The translations under genes were made by a program, and so were the position numbers. The notes below the pieces were generated by a model. That model did not search any database, had not been told where the DNA came from, and was given only the letters and a program-made list of their open reading frames with translations. Positions 21,927 through 29,964 of a DNA stretch of 44,088 bases are shown here, piece by piece (the stretch's first letter is position 1; every line of letters starts with the position of its first letter). The stretch lies in contig JBFWQW010000013.1 of assembly GCA_050249235.1 (NCBI GenBank), forward strand, positions 1 through 44,088, in the 5' to 3' direction. This stretch comes from JAEKLB01 sp050249235. Its GTDB lineage: Bacteria; Actinomycetota; Acidimicrobiia; Acidimicrobiales; CADCSY01.

Positions 21927-23126
21927 TCAGCCGCCGGAGGCAGTCGCCGGAGGCGGGGCGTCGAGGGGCGGCACCCGGCCGACGGTTCGAGCGAGGAGCG
22001 GGCCGGCGATGGCGGTGAGCAGCACGAAGGCGGCCGCCACCGCGCCGAGCTCGTCACCGTCGGGGAGGGCGGCGCCGAGGCTGGCGATGACGATCGAGAA
22101 CTCGCCCCGGGCGACCAGCGTGGTCCCGGCCCGGAGCCGCCCGGCCCGGCCCACGCCGGCTCTCCCCGCCGCGAACCAGCCCGTCCCGATCTTCCCGGCG
22201 ATGGCGAACACGGCCAGGGCGGCGGCAGGGAGCATGGCGCCCACCACGTCGCCGGGCCGGATCTGGAACGAGAAGAAGAGGAAGAAGACGGCGGCGAACA
22301 GGTCGCGCAGCGGCCCGAAAAGGGCACCGGCCCGGTCCTGCACCGGGCCCGACAGCGCCAGGCCCACGAGGAAGGCGCCGATGGCGGCGGACACCTCGAG
22401 CTGCTGCGCGAGGCCGCCGACGAGGAGCGTGAGCCCGAACACCGAGAGCAGCAGCGACTCGTCGCTCCCCCCTTCGAGCAGGCCGCTCAGCCGGTCGCCG
22501 TAGCGGAGGGCGACCGTGAGGATCACCTCGACCGACAGCAGGGCCACGGCCACGGTCGACACCGTCGCCATGGCGTCCTGACCCGTCGTCAGGGCCGCGG
22601 CCAGCGGCAGGAAGACGGCCATGGCCAGGTCCTCGATCACGAGGAGGTTGAGGATCGGCGGCGTCTCCCGGTTGGCGAACCGGTCGAGGTCGGTGAGGAC
22701 CTTCGACACGATGCCGGACGAGCTCACCCAGCTCACCCCGCCGAGCAGCACCGCCCCGGCGCCACCCCACCCGAGCACCAGGCCGATCACGAAGCCCGGC
22801 ACGAAGTTGGCCAGGCCGTCGACGACGCCCGGGGCCAGACCGGTGCGGAGGCCGCGCCGGAGCTCGTCGCCGGTGTACTCGAGACCGAGCGACAGGAGCA
22901 GCAGCAGCACGCCGATCTCGCCGACGAGCCCGATGAAGTCGACGCTGATGTCGAGCGGGGCGAGGCCGCCCTCGCCGAAGGCCAGGCCGGCCAGGAGGTA
23001 GAGCGGGATGGCCGTGATGCCGAGACGACCGGCCAGCCGGGCCAGGGCCGCGAGGACGAGGGTGACCGCGCCGATCTCGACGAACGCCACCGCCGCGTCT
23101 GCGGAGGCCGCGGCGAGTGGCGTCAC
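21927..23126 (-). CDS. CPA2 cation:proton antiporter, KhtU-like
   Basis: 399 residues from the GTG at 23126, chosen because it overlaps the previous stop as GTGA. Around twelve membrane helices are seen from residue ~8 on; ITAIPLYLLAGLAFGEGGLA, VGEIGVLLLLLSLGLEYT and ILNLLVIEDLAMAVFLPLAA (with the conserved E-D of CPA2 exchangers) are typical. ARGEFSIVIASLGAALPDGD closes the core. The product lacks the TrkA-N domain of KefB/C; instead the gene upstream encodes a separate regulatory subunit. Such KhtTU pairs export K+ in exchange for H+ under alkaline or ionic stress. Confidence 0.92.
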   Translation of the reverse strand: MTPLAAASADAAVAFVEIGAVTLVLAALARLAGRLGITAIPLYLLAGLAFGEGGLAPLDISVDFIGLVGEIGVLLLLLSLGLEYTGDELRRGLRTGLAPGVVDGLANFVPGFVIGLVLGWGGAGAVLLGGVSWVSSSGIVSKVLTDLDRFANRETPPILNLLVIEDLAMAVFLPLAAALTTGQDAMATVSTVAVALLSVEVILTVALRYGDRLSGLLEGGSDESLLLSVFGLTLLVGGLAQQLEVSAAIGAFLVGLALSGPVQDRAGALFGPLRDLFAAVFFLFFSFQIRPGDVVGAMLPAAALAVFAIAGKIGTGWFAAGRAGVGRAGRLRAGTTLVARGEFSIVIASLGAALPDGDELGAVAAAFVLLTAIAGPLLARTVGRVPPLDAPPPATASGG

Positions 23127-23605
23127 GAGACGAGCAGCGTGCGGAGCTGGGCCAGCCCTTCGGGCGTGCCCACGGCGACGACCACGTCGTGCTCGTGGAA
23201 GGCGAACTCCGGCCCTGGGGCCGCCACGGTGGCCCCGTCCCGGATGACAGCGACGATCGACGCGCCCGTCCGGGTGCGGAACGCGCCTTCGGCGATGGTC
23301 GAGCGGGCGAAGGGCGATCCCGGGGTCAGCGTCACCCACTCGATCCCGAGACCCTCGATGGTGTGCTGCACGGCGGCGACGGTCTCGCTGATCTGCCCAC
23401 CGCCGAGCACCTCGGTGAGCGACCGGGCGTCGTCGGCGCTGAGGTGCAGGACCGTGGTGCTCGTGTCCGGGTCCCGCCGGTCGTAGACCGCGAGCTCGCG
23501 GCGGCCGCTGCGGTGGGTCAGCACGGCGAGGCGCTCACCGCCGGCGGTGGTGAACTCGTGCCGGACGCCGACGCCGGGCAGCAGGGTCTCCTCGATCTCC
23601 GCCAT
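23123..23605 (-). CDS. TrkA-C domain regulatory subunit of the antiporter, KhtT-like
   Basis: 160 residues from the ATG at 23605 (MAEIEETLLPGVGVRHEF), which begins exactly as other KhtT/AmhM-like proteins. The N-terminal half is the AmhM-type domain (FTTAGGERLAVLTHRSGRRE); the C-terminal RCK_C domain spans ~80-155, with GSPFARSTIAEGAFRTRTGA SIVAVIRDG and HEHDVVVAVGTPEGLAQLR. RCK_C domains bind small ligands such as c-di-AMP or sense pH and cations. The stop overlaps the antiporter start by four bases, so subunits are coupled in synthesis. Confidence 0.9.
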   Translation of the reverse strand: MAEIEETLLPGVGVRHEFTTAGGERLAVLTHRSGRRELAVYDRRDPDTSTTVLHLSADDARSLTEVLGGGQISETVAAVQHTIEGLGIEWVTLTPGSPFARSTIAEGAFRTRTGASIVAVIRDGATVAAPGPEFAFHEHDVVVAVGTPEGLAQLRTLLVS

Positions 23606-23654
23606 CCCACCATTGTCGCCGACGGGCGCCCCCCACGACCGGAGGAGCACCCTG

Positions 23655-24605
23655 CTAGAGGACGAACTCCTTGATGGTGGCGGCCAGCTCGAGCGGCATG
23701 TCTCCCTGGATGCTGTGGCCGGCCTCCTCGTAGCGCACCACCTTGGCGTCCGGCAGGCGGCGCTTGAGCTCGGCCTCGTCGTCGTCGCGGAGCACGGAGT
23801 CCTGCCGCATCCCCCGGGCCAGCAGCAGCGGCACCCGGATCCGCCCCAGGGTGTCGAGCATGGCGTCGTAGATCGTCGGCGCCCCCTCGGCGTTCGGCGC
23901 CGCCGGCGGCGGGGCGCCTTCGGGCCGCTCGACCCGCCAGCGGGAGTGCCGCCACACCCAGCTCCCGTCCTCCAGCTGCAGGGCGTTGTGCAGGATCCCC
24001 CGGCGCAGCGACGACTCGCGGCGCAGCGGGTTGAACTGCTTGGTGCGGTCGAGGAGCTCCTGGAAGCTCGGGAAGGTGGCCGGACCGTTGACGAAGGCGC
24101 CGATGTGGGCGGCGTGCTCCGCCTTGATCCCCGGCAGGATGTCGACGAGCACGACCTTTCGCACGAGCTCGGGCGCCAGCTCGGTGAGCGCGATGGTGGT
24201 GAGGCCGCCGAAGGACATGCCGATCACGCCCTTGGCCTCGGGGGCGAGGGCCCGCACCACGACGGCGACGTCCTCGGCCGCGCCGGTGGGCCCCCCGTCG
24301 CCCAGCTGGCGCTCGCCCGGGCCGTCGGAGTGGCCGTGGCCGGGCAGGTCGATGGCGACCAGCGGGGTGGGCCGCAGGGCCATCGCCACCGTGTCCCACG
24401 TGTGGGCGTTCTGCGAGCCGCCGTGCAGGAACACCAGCTCGGGCGGCCCCTCGCCCCACACCAGCGCGCTCAGGTTCCGGCCGGGCGCGACCTCGGTCTC
24501 CACCCGTCGGACGATCGGCGGCCCGTCGTAGGGAAGGCCGTACTCGGCGGCGTTCTCGTGGAAGAGACCGAACTCGTCGTAGGCCACCCGCCCCGCATCG
24601 CTCAT
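23655..24605 (-). CDS. Alpha/beta hydrolase fold protein
   Basis: 316 residues from the ATG at 24605. The typical alpha/beta hydrolase series is visible: oxyanion-region HGG in LVFLHGGSQNAHTW, VAIDLPGHGHSDG, nucleophile elbow GMSFGG with S131, LVDILPG, and the final His in YEEAGHSIQGDMP. DAMLDTLGRIRVPLLLARGM precedes the acid segment. The substrate is unknown; related actinobacterial proteins hydrolyse esters or C-C bonds in degradation pathways. It probably has its own leaderless promoter. A 50-base gap separates it from the antiporter pair. Confidence 0.9.
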   Translation of the reverse strand: MSDAGRVAYDEFGLFHENAAEYGLPYDGPPIVRRVETEVAPGRNLSALVWGEGPPELVFLHGGSQNAHTWDTVAMALRPTPLVAIDLPGHGHSDGPGERQLGDGGPTGAAEDVAVVVRALAPEAKGVIGMSFGGLTTIALTELAPELVRKVVLVDILPGIKAEHAAHIGAFVNGPATFPSFQELLDRTKQFNPLRRESSLRRGILHNALQLEDGSWVWRHSRWRVERPEGAPPPAAPNAEGAPTIYDAMLDTLGRIRVPLLLARGMRQDSVLRDDDEAELKRRLPDAKVVRYEEAGHSIQGDMPLELAATIKEFVL

Positions 24606-24612
24606 GACGAGC

Positions 24613-24618
24613 ACCGTA
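24613..24618 (-). promoter_or_regulatory. Probable -10 element of the alpha/beta hydrolase gene
   Basis: TACGGT on the minus strand, seven bases from the ATG at 24605, consistent with a leaderless transcript. Confidence 0.4.
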
Positions 24619-24756
24619 CCGACACGCCCGCCGCCGTGCCGGCGCAACACCACACCTTCCCGTTCCTTGTCGCGTGCCGCACCTTCCGGGTGGCCAGCGC
24701 GACATTGTTGTCACAGCGGCCCGGCCGCCGGTCGTTCGCCCGCCCGGCGGGATGGG

Positions 24757-25911
24757 CTACTCGGCGGTGAGGAGCGCGCAGGCGGCGAAGCCGCCGACCG
24801 CGTTGCTGACCACCCCGACCTGGGGGTCGGGCAGCTGGCGCTCCCCGGACTCCCCCCGGAGCTGTCTGGTGACCTCGATGAAGAAGTTGGCGCCGTGGCG
24901 CCGCCCCATGTTGCAGGCGCCACCGTCCGTGTTGGTCGGGATCCTCCCGCCGGGCCGGGTGTTGCCCTCGGCCACGAAGGGCCCGCTCTCGCCCTTCCCG
25001 CAGAACCCGAGGGCCTCCAGCCACTGCATCGTGATGAAGGTGAAGCCGTCGTAGAGGCCGGCGACGTCCACGTCCTCGACGGTGAGGTCCGTCCGGTCCC
25101 ACATCCGGGCCGCGGCCCGCCACGGCGACGACTCCGTCATGTCTTCCAGCAGGTTGAAGTCCAGCACGTCGGTCGTGCCCATCGCCCACGCGTCGAAGAA
25201 CACCGGCTTCCTCGCCATGTCGCGCGCCCGCTCCTCCGTCGTGAAGATGAGCGCCGAGCCGGAGTCGACGGGGTAGTCGCAGTCGAGGAGGTGGAGGGGC
25301 TTGCTGATGTAGCGGGAGCTCAGGTAGTCCTCGATGGACAGGGGGTCCCGCAGGATGGCCTCCGGGTTCCTCGCCGCGTACTCGCGCTGCGCGACGGCCA
25401 GGGCGCCGAACTGCTCCTCCGTCGTGCCGTAGAGGTCCATGTGACGTCGCATGTAGAGGCCGGCCCAGTGCGCGCCCGTGACCGAGCCGTAGGGGCGCAG
25501 GAACTGCTGCCCACCGGCGGCGCCCTCCTCGACCTGGCCCGGCACGTATCCCCCGGCCGCACCGACCTGGTGGACGGGCCGGACCGTCAGGCAGGTGTGG
25601 CAGGAGCCGGACGCCACCGCCGCGATCCCGTGGAGCGCGGCGACGCTGTAGGCGGCGCCGTCGGCCGATCCCGAGTACCACGCCACGTCGGGGATTCCGA
25701 GCAGGTCCGCGGTCTGGGTGGCGGCCACGTACTGGTGGGGGAAGCAGTGCACCGCCACGCCGTCGATGTCCTTCGGCGTGATCCCGGCGTCGGCCATCGC
25801 CGCGACCGATGCCTGCGCGGTGAGAGCCTCGAGGCTCAGGCCGGTCCGCCGGCCGACGGTCGAGTAGCCCACGCCCACGATCGCCACCCGTTCGCCCTTG
25901 CGCCCGGCCAT
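24757..25911 (-). CDS. Thiolase-like / lipid-transfer protein (Ltp2-type aldolase candidate)
   Basis: 384 residues from the ATG at 25911, overlapping the DUF35 stop as TGATG. It has a thiolase fold (VAIVGVGYSTVGRRTGLSLE start; GGACNMGRRHGANFF toward the end) but the usual nucleophilic Cys of CxSG is Ser (S82, GSADG). Non-thiolytic members such as Ltp2 of steroid side-chain degradation pair with a DUF35 protein and cleave aldol bonds. The adjacent DUF35 gene makes a retro-aldolase complex the best reading, with true thiolysis unlikely. The substrate acyl-CoA cannot be told. Confidence 0.87.
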   Translation of the reverse strand: MAGRKGERVAIVGVGYSTVGRRTGLSLEALTAQASVAAMADAGITPKDIDGVAVHCFPHQYVAATQTADLLGIPDVAWYSGSADGAAYSVAALHGIAAVASGSCHTCLTVRPVHQVGAAGGYVPGQVEEGAAGGQQFLRPYGSVTGAHWAGLYMRRHMDLYGTTEEQFGALAVAQREYAARNPEAILRDPLSIEDYLSSRYISKPLHLLDCDYPVDSGSALIFTTEERARDMARKPVFFDAWAMGTTDVLDFNLLEDMTESSPWRAAARMWDRTDLTVEDVDVAGLYDGFTFITMQWLEALGFCGKGESGPFVAEGNTRPGGRIPTNTDGGACNMGRRHGANFFIEVTRQLRGESGERQLPDPQVGVVSNAVGGFAACALLTAE

Positions 25912-26360
25912 CAGCGGTTCCCTCCCCCGGCGGTGCCGGTCGCCACGGCCGTCGGCCGGAACACCGGGAGCACCACCCCGTCGTCGATCGTCTCGAAGGT
26001 GACCTCGACCGGCAGGCCGCAGCGGAGGTCCTCCTCGGCGCAGTCCACGAGGTTGGTCACCAGCTTGAGGCCGGGCTGCTCCTCCAGCTCCACGACCGCC
26101 AGGACGTAGGGCAGCCTCGTGGCCAGCCACGGATGGAAGGGCTGCACGGCGACCGTGTACGAGTACACGGTGCCCCGCCCCGACATCTCCGCCGGCGAGA
26201 GGTCGAAGCCGTTGCAGCGCTTGCAGCACGGCCTCGGCGGGTGACGGTGGTAGCCGCAGTCGTTGCACCGCTGGATGAGCAGCCGGCCCTCCCGGGCGCC
26301 GTCCCAGAAGAACGCCGTCAGCTCGTCGGGCACCGGCACGATCGGTCGGACGTCCTCCAC
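25911..26360 (-). CDS. DUF35 zinc-ribbon/OB-fold protein, partner of the thiolase-like gene
   Basis: 149 residues from a GTG at 26360. An N-terminal helix (TAFFWDGAREGRLLIQRC) leads into a rubredoxin-like zinc ribbon, C-x2-C (CNDC) and C-x2-C (CKRC) at ~32-50, then an OB-fold (GTVYSYTVAVQPFHPWL, LPYVLAVVELEE, LPVEVTFETIDDG). This is the ChsH2-C-terminal/DUF35 type that binds thiolase-fold aldolases and may hold the acyl-CoA. It is one base from overlap with the thiolase gene and shares its strand with the SDR gene upstream. Confidence 0.92.
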   Translation of the reverse strand: MEDVRPIVPVPDELTAFFWDGAREGRLLIQRCNDCGYHRHPPRPCCKRCNGFDLSPAEMSGRGTVYSYTVAVQPFHPWLATRLPYVLAVVELEEQPGLKLVTNLVDCAEEDLRCGLPVEVTFETIDDGVVLPVFRPTAVATGTAGGGNR

Positions 26361-26400
26361 GTGGCCCCCCTCCCCCTCCCCCGATGTCTAGCCCGATTCT

Positions 26401-26446
26401 GGGTTCAAGGACTCACGCATGTGTGGGAACCGTGAACCCGGAGCCG
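26401..26446. repeat. Dispersed palindromic repeat, copy 2
   Basis: Forty-six bases, GGGTTCAAGGACTCACGCAT onward to CCGGAGCCG. Outer arms GGGTTCA (26401-26407) and TGAACCC (26433-26439) pair perfectly; GG/CC and CACGCA/TGTGTG extend the hairpin. It lies between the SDR stop (26454) and the DUF35 start (26360). Copy 1 is at 6648-6692. Confidence 0.75.
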
Positions 26447-26453
26447 GAAGTCG

Positions 26454-27410
26454 TCAGCCCAGGGCGGACTGGCCGCCAAACTGGGCGCCGCTGCGGAGGC
26501 CGCCGTGCTGGGTGCGGAACACGACCGTGTTCATGGCCTCGTTCAGCTCCTCCGGATCCCACTTGCGGTCGCCGCCCGGCACGCCCACGACGGCGTTCGG
26601 CAGCCACGGGTTGAAGTGGGTGACCTTGGTGCCCTGCGAGAAGAACACCTGCCCGGTGACGTGCTGCGAGAGGTCCGACGCCAGCCACACGGCCAGCGGG
26701 GCGACGTTGCCCGGATCGCGGGGATCGAACGTCTCGTACTGGTCGGGCTCGGCGATCTCGGCGATGTCCGTCCCCCGGGTGATCCCGATGAGCCGGGTGG
26801 TGCCCGACGGGGCGATGGCGTTCGAGCGCACGCCGTAGCGGGCCATGTCCTGGGCCAGCGCGATCGTGAACATGGCGATGCCGCCCTTGGCCGCGGCGTA
26901 GTTCGTCTGGCCGGTGTTGCCGAGCAGGCCCACCGTCGAGGTGGTGTTGATCACCGACGCGTTGACCTTGCCGCCGATCTCCTTGCTCCGGTCCCGCCAG
27001 TAGGCGGTGGCGTGGCGGGCCGGTGCGAAGTGGCCCTTCAGGTGCACCTTCACGACGGCGTCCCAGTCGGACTCCTCCATGTTGAAGATCATCTTGTCCC
27101 GGAGGATCCCGGCGTTGAGGACGAGCACGTCGAGCCCGCCGAAGGCGTCGATCGCCTGCTGCACCATGGCCCGGGCCGCCTCGAAGTCGGAGACGTCCGA
27201 GTGGTTGGCCACGGCGTTCCCGCCCCGGCTCTTGATGATCTCCACCACCTCGTCGGCGGCCCGCTGGTCGGCACCGCCGCCCGAGGGCGCCCCGCCGAGG
27301 TCGTTCACGACCACCTGCGCCCCGGCCGCCGCCATGTCGAGGGCGTAGCCCCGACCGACGCCGTGCCCCGCCCCCGTGATGATCACTGACTTGCCGTCGA
27401 GAAGTCCCAT
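26454..27410 (-). CDS. Short-chain dehydrogenase/reductase, MFE-type
   Basis: 318 residues from the ATG at 27410. It is a classical SDR: cofactor motif TGAGHGVGRG near residue 13, VVVNDLGG, LNAGIL, catalytic S158 in NTTSTVG and Y171-x3-K175 in TNYAAAKGG. The N-terminal pattern with GGAPSGGGADQRAADEVV matches the 3-hydroxyacyl-CoA dehydrogenase part of multifunctional enzyme 2. Together with the thiolase-like and DUF35 genes it fits beta-oxidation-like side-chain degradation. The extra C-terminal ~50 residues (DPEELNEAMNTVVFRTQHGG) are typical of the actinobacterial group. A TAGCTT -10 is placed for leaderless expression. Confidence 0.92.
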   Translation of the reverse strand: MGLLDGKSVIITGAGHGVGRGYALDMAAAGAQVVVNDLGGAPSGGGADQRAADEVVEIIKSRGGNAVANHSDVSDFEAARAMVQQAIDAFGGLDVLVLNAGILRDKMIFNMEESDWDAVVKVHLKGHFAPARHATAYWRDRSKEIGGKVNASVINTTSTVGLLGNTGQTNYAAAKGGIAMFTIALAQDMARYGVRSNAIAPSGTTRLIGITRGTDIAEIAEPDQYETFDPRDPGNVAPLAVWLASDLSQHVTGQVFFSQGTKVTHFNPWLPNAVVGVPGGDRKWDPEELNEAMNTVVFRTQHGGLRSGAQFGGQSALG

Positions 27411-27417
27411 GGCCCGG

Positions 27418-27423
27418 AAGCTA
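27418..27423 (-). promoter_or_regulatory. Probable -10 element of the SDR gene
   Basis: TAGCTT on the minus strand, seven bases from the ATG at 27410. Confidence 0.38.
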
Positions 27424-27478
27424 GGCGCCGCGGGCCGGCCGGCGCCCGGGGGGCGGGCGCGCCACTCGGACGGCCCGG

Positions 27479-27484
27479 TACGGT
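27479..27484 (+). promoter_or_regulatory. Probable -10 element of the phosphatase gene
   Basis: TACGGT nine bases before the GTG at 27494, placed back to back with the SDR promoter in an 83-base divergent gap. Confidence 0.35.
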
Positions 27485-27493
27485 GCACCCCCG

Positions 27494-28480
27494 GTGGAGC
27501 CGGTCGTCGTCGACGTCAGCGTGGAGCCCGACGACGACGGCCTCGTCGTCCACTGGCGCCTCGACGGCGGTGACGGACCGGTCGACATCGCCACGGGCAG
27601 CTCGCCACAGGCGATCGACCACCGCCACGCCCGAACCGCCGGCGCGGGCGAGCGCTCGGCCCGGCTCCCCCGCCTCCCGGCCGACCGCACCTACGTCTCC
27701 GTCTCGCCGCAGGGGGGCGGGGGCGCCGTGGTGGCCGCCGAGCGCCGGGTGCCCTTCGTGGGGGTGACCAACTTCCGCGACCTCGGCGGCTACCGCACCG
27801 CCGACGGGCGACGCACCCGGTGGGGCTCGGTGTTCCGCGCCGATGCGCTCCACCGGTTCACGGCCGACGACCGGGCCGCCTACGACCGGCTCGGCCTCCG
27901 TGCCGTCTACGACTTCCGCGGCGACCAGGAGCGGGCGAACCGGCCCGACCCGGTGCCGTCGATCGCGCTCGCGCTGGTCAGCCGCGACGGCGCGGCGGCG
28001 CCGGCCGACGACCGGGCCGAGCTCGTCGAGCACGCCCACGGCGAACGGCTCCTGCGGAACATGTACAGCGGCATGCTCGAGCACTCGGCGCCGCTCTTCG
28101 GGCGCCTGCTCACCGGGCTCGCCGACCCGGAGGCCCTTCCCGCCGTCATGCACTGCACCGGCGGCAAGGACCGGACGGGCATGGCCTCGGCCCTCCTCCT
28201 CGAACTGCTGGGCGTAAGCCGGGACGACGTGCTCGACGACTACGAGATGACCGCCCGCTACCGGCTCCGCCACCACCAGGACGAGTCCTTCGACATGCTC
28301 GTCCGCTCGGGCATGGCGCCCGAGGCCGCGGCCGGCGTGCTGGGCTCGCCCCGATGGGCCATGAGCGAGGCGCTCGGCGACCTCGACCGCGTCCACGGTG
28401 GCGCGATCGCCTACCTCACCGGCCCGGCCGGGCTGGCCCCCGAGACCCTCGACCGGCTGCGCTCCCTCCTGCTCGTCTGA
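27494..28480 (+). CDS. Tyrosine-protein phosphatase (Y_phosphatase3 family)
   Basis: 328 residues from a GTG at 27494. After an ~85-residue N-terminal beta domain, the PTP-like module begins NFRDLGGYRTADGRRTRWG, a hallmark of this family, and carries the P-loop HCTGGKDRTGM with C221 and R227 (C-x5-R, with Lys-Asp between). Relatives such as mycobacterial PtpB and LipA-like proteins dephosphorylate phosphotyrosine and phosphoinositides. The protein has no signal peptide. The N-terminal extension could bind a substrate or partner. It stands alone, divergent from the SDR gene. Confidence 0.9.
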   Translation: MEPVVVDVSVEPDDDGLVVHWRLDGGDGPVDIATGSSPQAIDHRHARTAGAGERSARLPRLPADRTYVSVSPQGGGGAVVAAERRVPFVGVTNFRDLGGYRTADGRRTRWGSVFRADALHRFTADDRAAYDRLGLRAVYDFRGDQERANRPDPVPSIALALVSRDGAAAPADDRAELVEHAHGERLLRNMYSGMLEHSAPLFGRLLTGLADPEALPAVMHCTGGKDRTGMASALLLELLGVSRDDVLDDYEMTARYRLRHHQDESFDMLVRSGMAPEAAAGVLGSPRWAMSEALGDLDRVHGGAIAYLTGPAGLAPETLDRLRSLLLV

Positions 28481-28526
28481 GCGGGGTGCGCCGAGGGTGC
28501 ACCCGTGGCCCGAGCGGTCCGGTCGT

Positions 28527-29033
28527 TCACCAGAGGCGGGAACCGTCGAGCAGCTCGCGGGTGGAGTCGGCGTGGCCGGCGTGGTGGGCCGTCTCCTCGA
28601 TCAGGTGCAGGAGCACCCACCGCAGGTCGAGCCCGGGGCGGGACGGCTGGCCCGGCCCGCCGAGGCAGGCGGCGTCGAGGCCGGGCGCGCCCCGGACGAT
28701 CTCCTCGGTCCGGGCCGCCCGCCGCTCGTAGTCGGCGATCACGTCGGCGAGGGTCCGCTCGGCCGGCACCTCGAACTCGAGCTCCTCCGACCTCGACACC
28801 TCCTCGCGGAGGTAGCGGCCGTCCACCCACCGCCATTCCACGTACGGAAGGTGGTTGAGCACGGCGATGATCGGGATCAGGCCCTCCGGCGGCGCCCACC
28901 GGGCCTGCTCGTCGGTCAGGCCGTCGGCGGTGGCCAGCACGAAGGCCCGCTGGCGGCGGAGGAAGCCGAGCAGCATCTCCCTCTCGTCTGCGGTCGTGGG
29001 GTCTGGATCGAGGGGCGGCGGCACGTCGGTCAT
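28527..29033 (-). CDS. DinB-superfamily protein, DUF664
   Basis: 168 residues from the ATG at 29033 (MTDVPPPLDPDPTTADEREM). The four-helix DinB fold is shown by FLRRQRAFVLATADGLTDEQ, VLNHLPYVEWRWV with a first metal His, and HLIEETAHHAGHADSTRELL near the C-terminus with the others. This is the signature of DUF664 proteins common in actinomycetes. They may be thiol-S-transferases; the thiol and substrate are unknown. The methyltransferase gene lies 149 bases upstream on the same strand, the gap holding a GCCCTCC/GGAGGGC hairpin (29114-29147). Confidence 0.9.
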   Translation of the reverse strand: MTDVPPPLDPDPTTADEREMLLGFLRRQRAFVLATADGLTDEQARWAPPEGLIPIIAVLNHLPYVEWRWVDGRYLREEVSRSEELEFEVPAERTLADVIADYERRAARTEEIVRGAPGLDAACLGGPGQPSRPGLDLRWVLLHLIEETAHHAGHADSTRELLDGSRLW

Positions 29034-29182
29034 GGGGCATCGACCCTCAGCGGCCGCGATCGACGGGAGCACATCGACGAGGGGCACATCGCCAGACGAT
29101 CGCGACACGGCCGGCCCTCCGCAAGCGATCCGGCCGTCCGGGAGGGCGTGGCCGACCGCCGTTACCGCTGGGGCGGGGGTCG

Positions 29183-29818
29183 TCAGGCCGATCGCCGGGC
29201 GACGAGCCACTCGCCCCAACCGGCGGCGGCGCTCACGCCGTCCCACTCCCCGGGCAGGCGGTCGAGGACCACCGACGGCGGCAGGTAGATCGGCGTCCGG
29301 TCGCCGAGGGTGCTGACCCAGAGCACCGCGCCGCCGGGCGCCAGGACCCGGTCGACCTCGTCGGCGAAGAGGAAGGCGTTGACGACGGCGACGGCGTCCA
29401 CGGAGCCGGAGGCGATCGGGAGGCGGGAGGCGTCGGCCCGCACCCGCCGGCCGGGCTCGGACGGGGCGTGGGCCAGCATCTCCCGCGAGAGGTCGACGCA
29501 GACGACGGGCTGGTAGGCGGCGGCGAGCAGCGGCGTGACGTCGCCCGCCCCCGAGCCGATCTCGACGCAACGCCCGCCGGCCGGCAGGCCACCCCGCGCG
29601 AAGGCGTCGCCGACCGGCGCGTCGGCCTCGCCCGCCACCCGCGCCGACCAACCGGCGGCCACGCCGTCGAAGAGGGCCTCGACCGCGGCGGCCCGGGCCG
29701 GGTCCCATCCGCCCCCGGCCGCGACCTCCACGGTGACGAGGCGCATGGGGTGGTCGGTGCCGTCGATGTCGGGACGGCCGGGCCGGGCCGGCACCACCCG
29801 TTCGAGCGTCCGCAACAC
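29183..29818 (-). CDS. Class I SAM-dependent methyltransferase
   Basis: 211 residues from a GTG at 29818. Motif I is CVEIGSGAGDVTPLLAA near residue 90, followed by VVCVDLSREMLAHAP (motif II), ADASRLPIASGSVDAVAVVN and a post-motif LAPGGAVLWVSTLG. This is the UbiE/COQ5-like Methyltransf_11 pattern. The first ~60 residues (VTVEVAAGGGWDPARAAAVE) are less typical. The substrate is unknown and no operon partner is evident; the flavin reductase gene diverges from it. Confidence 0.88.
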   Translation of the reverse strand: MLRTLERVVPARPGRPDIDGTDHPMRLVTVEVAAGGGWDPARAAAVEALFDGVAAGWSARVAGEADAPVGDAFARGGLPAGGRCVEIGSGAGDVTPLLAAAYQPVVCVDLSREMLAHAPSEPGRRVRADASRLPIASGSVDAVAVVNAFLFADEVDRVLAPGGAVLWVSTLGDRTPIYLPPSVVLDRLPGEWDGVSAAAGWGEWLVARRSA

Positions 29819-29964
29819 CCGGCCACTCTGGCGCGGGTGACGGGCGGCCGGCCACCCGGGGCCGTGCCGACGACGGTCGCGACGGCTTGACCCGGCTCGG
29901 CACCACCCCGCAGGCTCGGCGGCGTGCCGGCAGCCCCGCTCGACCCGACGAGGGCGGCGGACCG

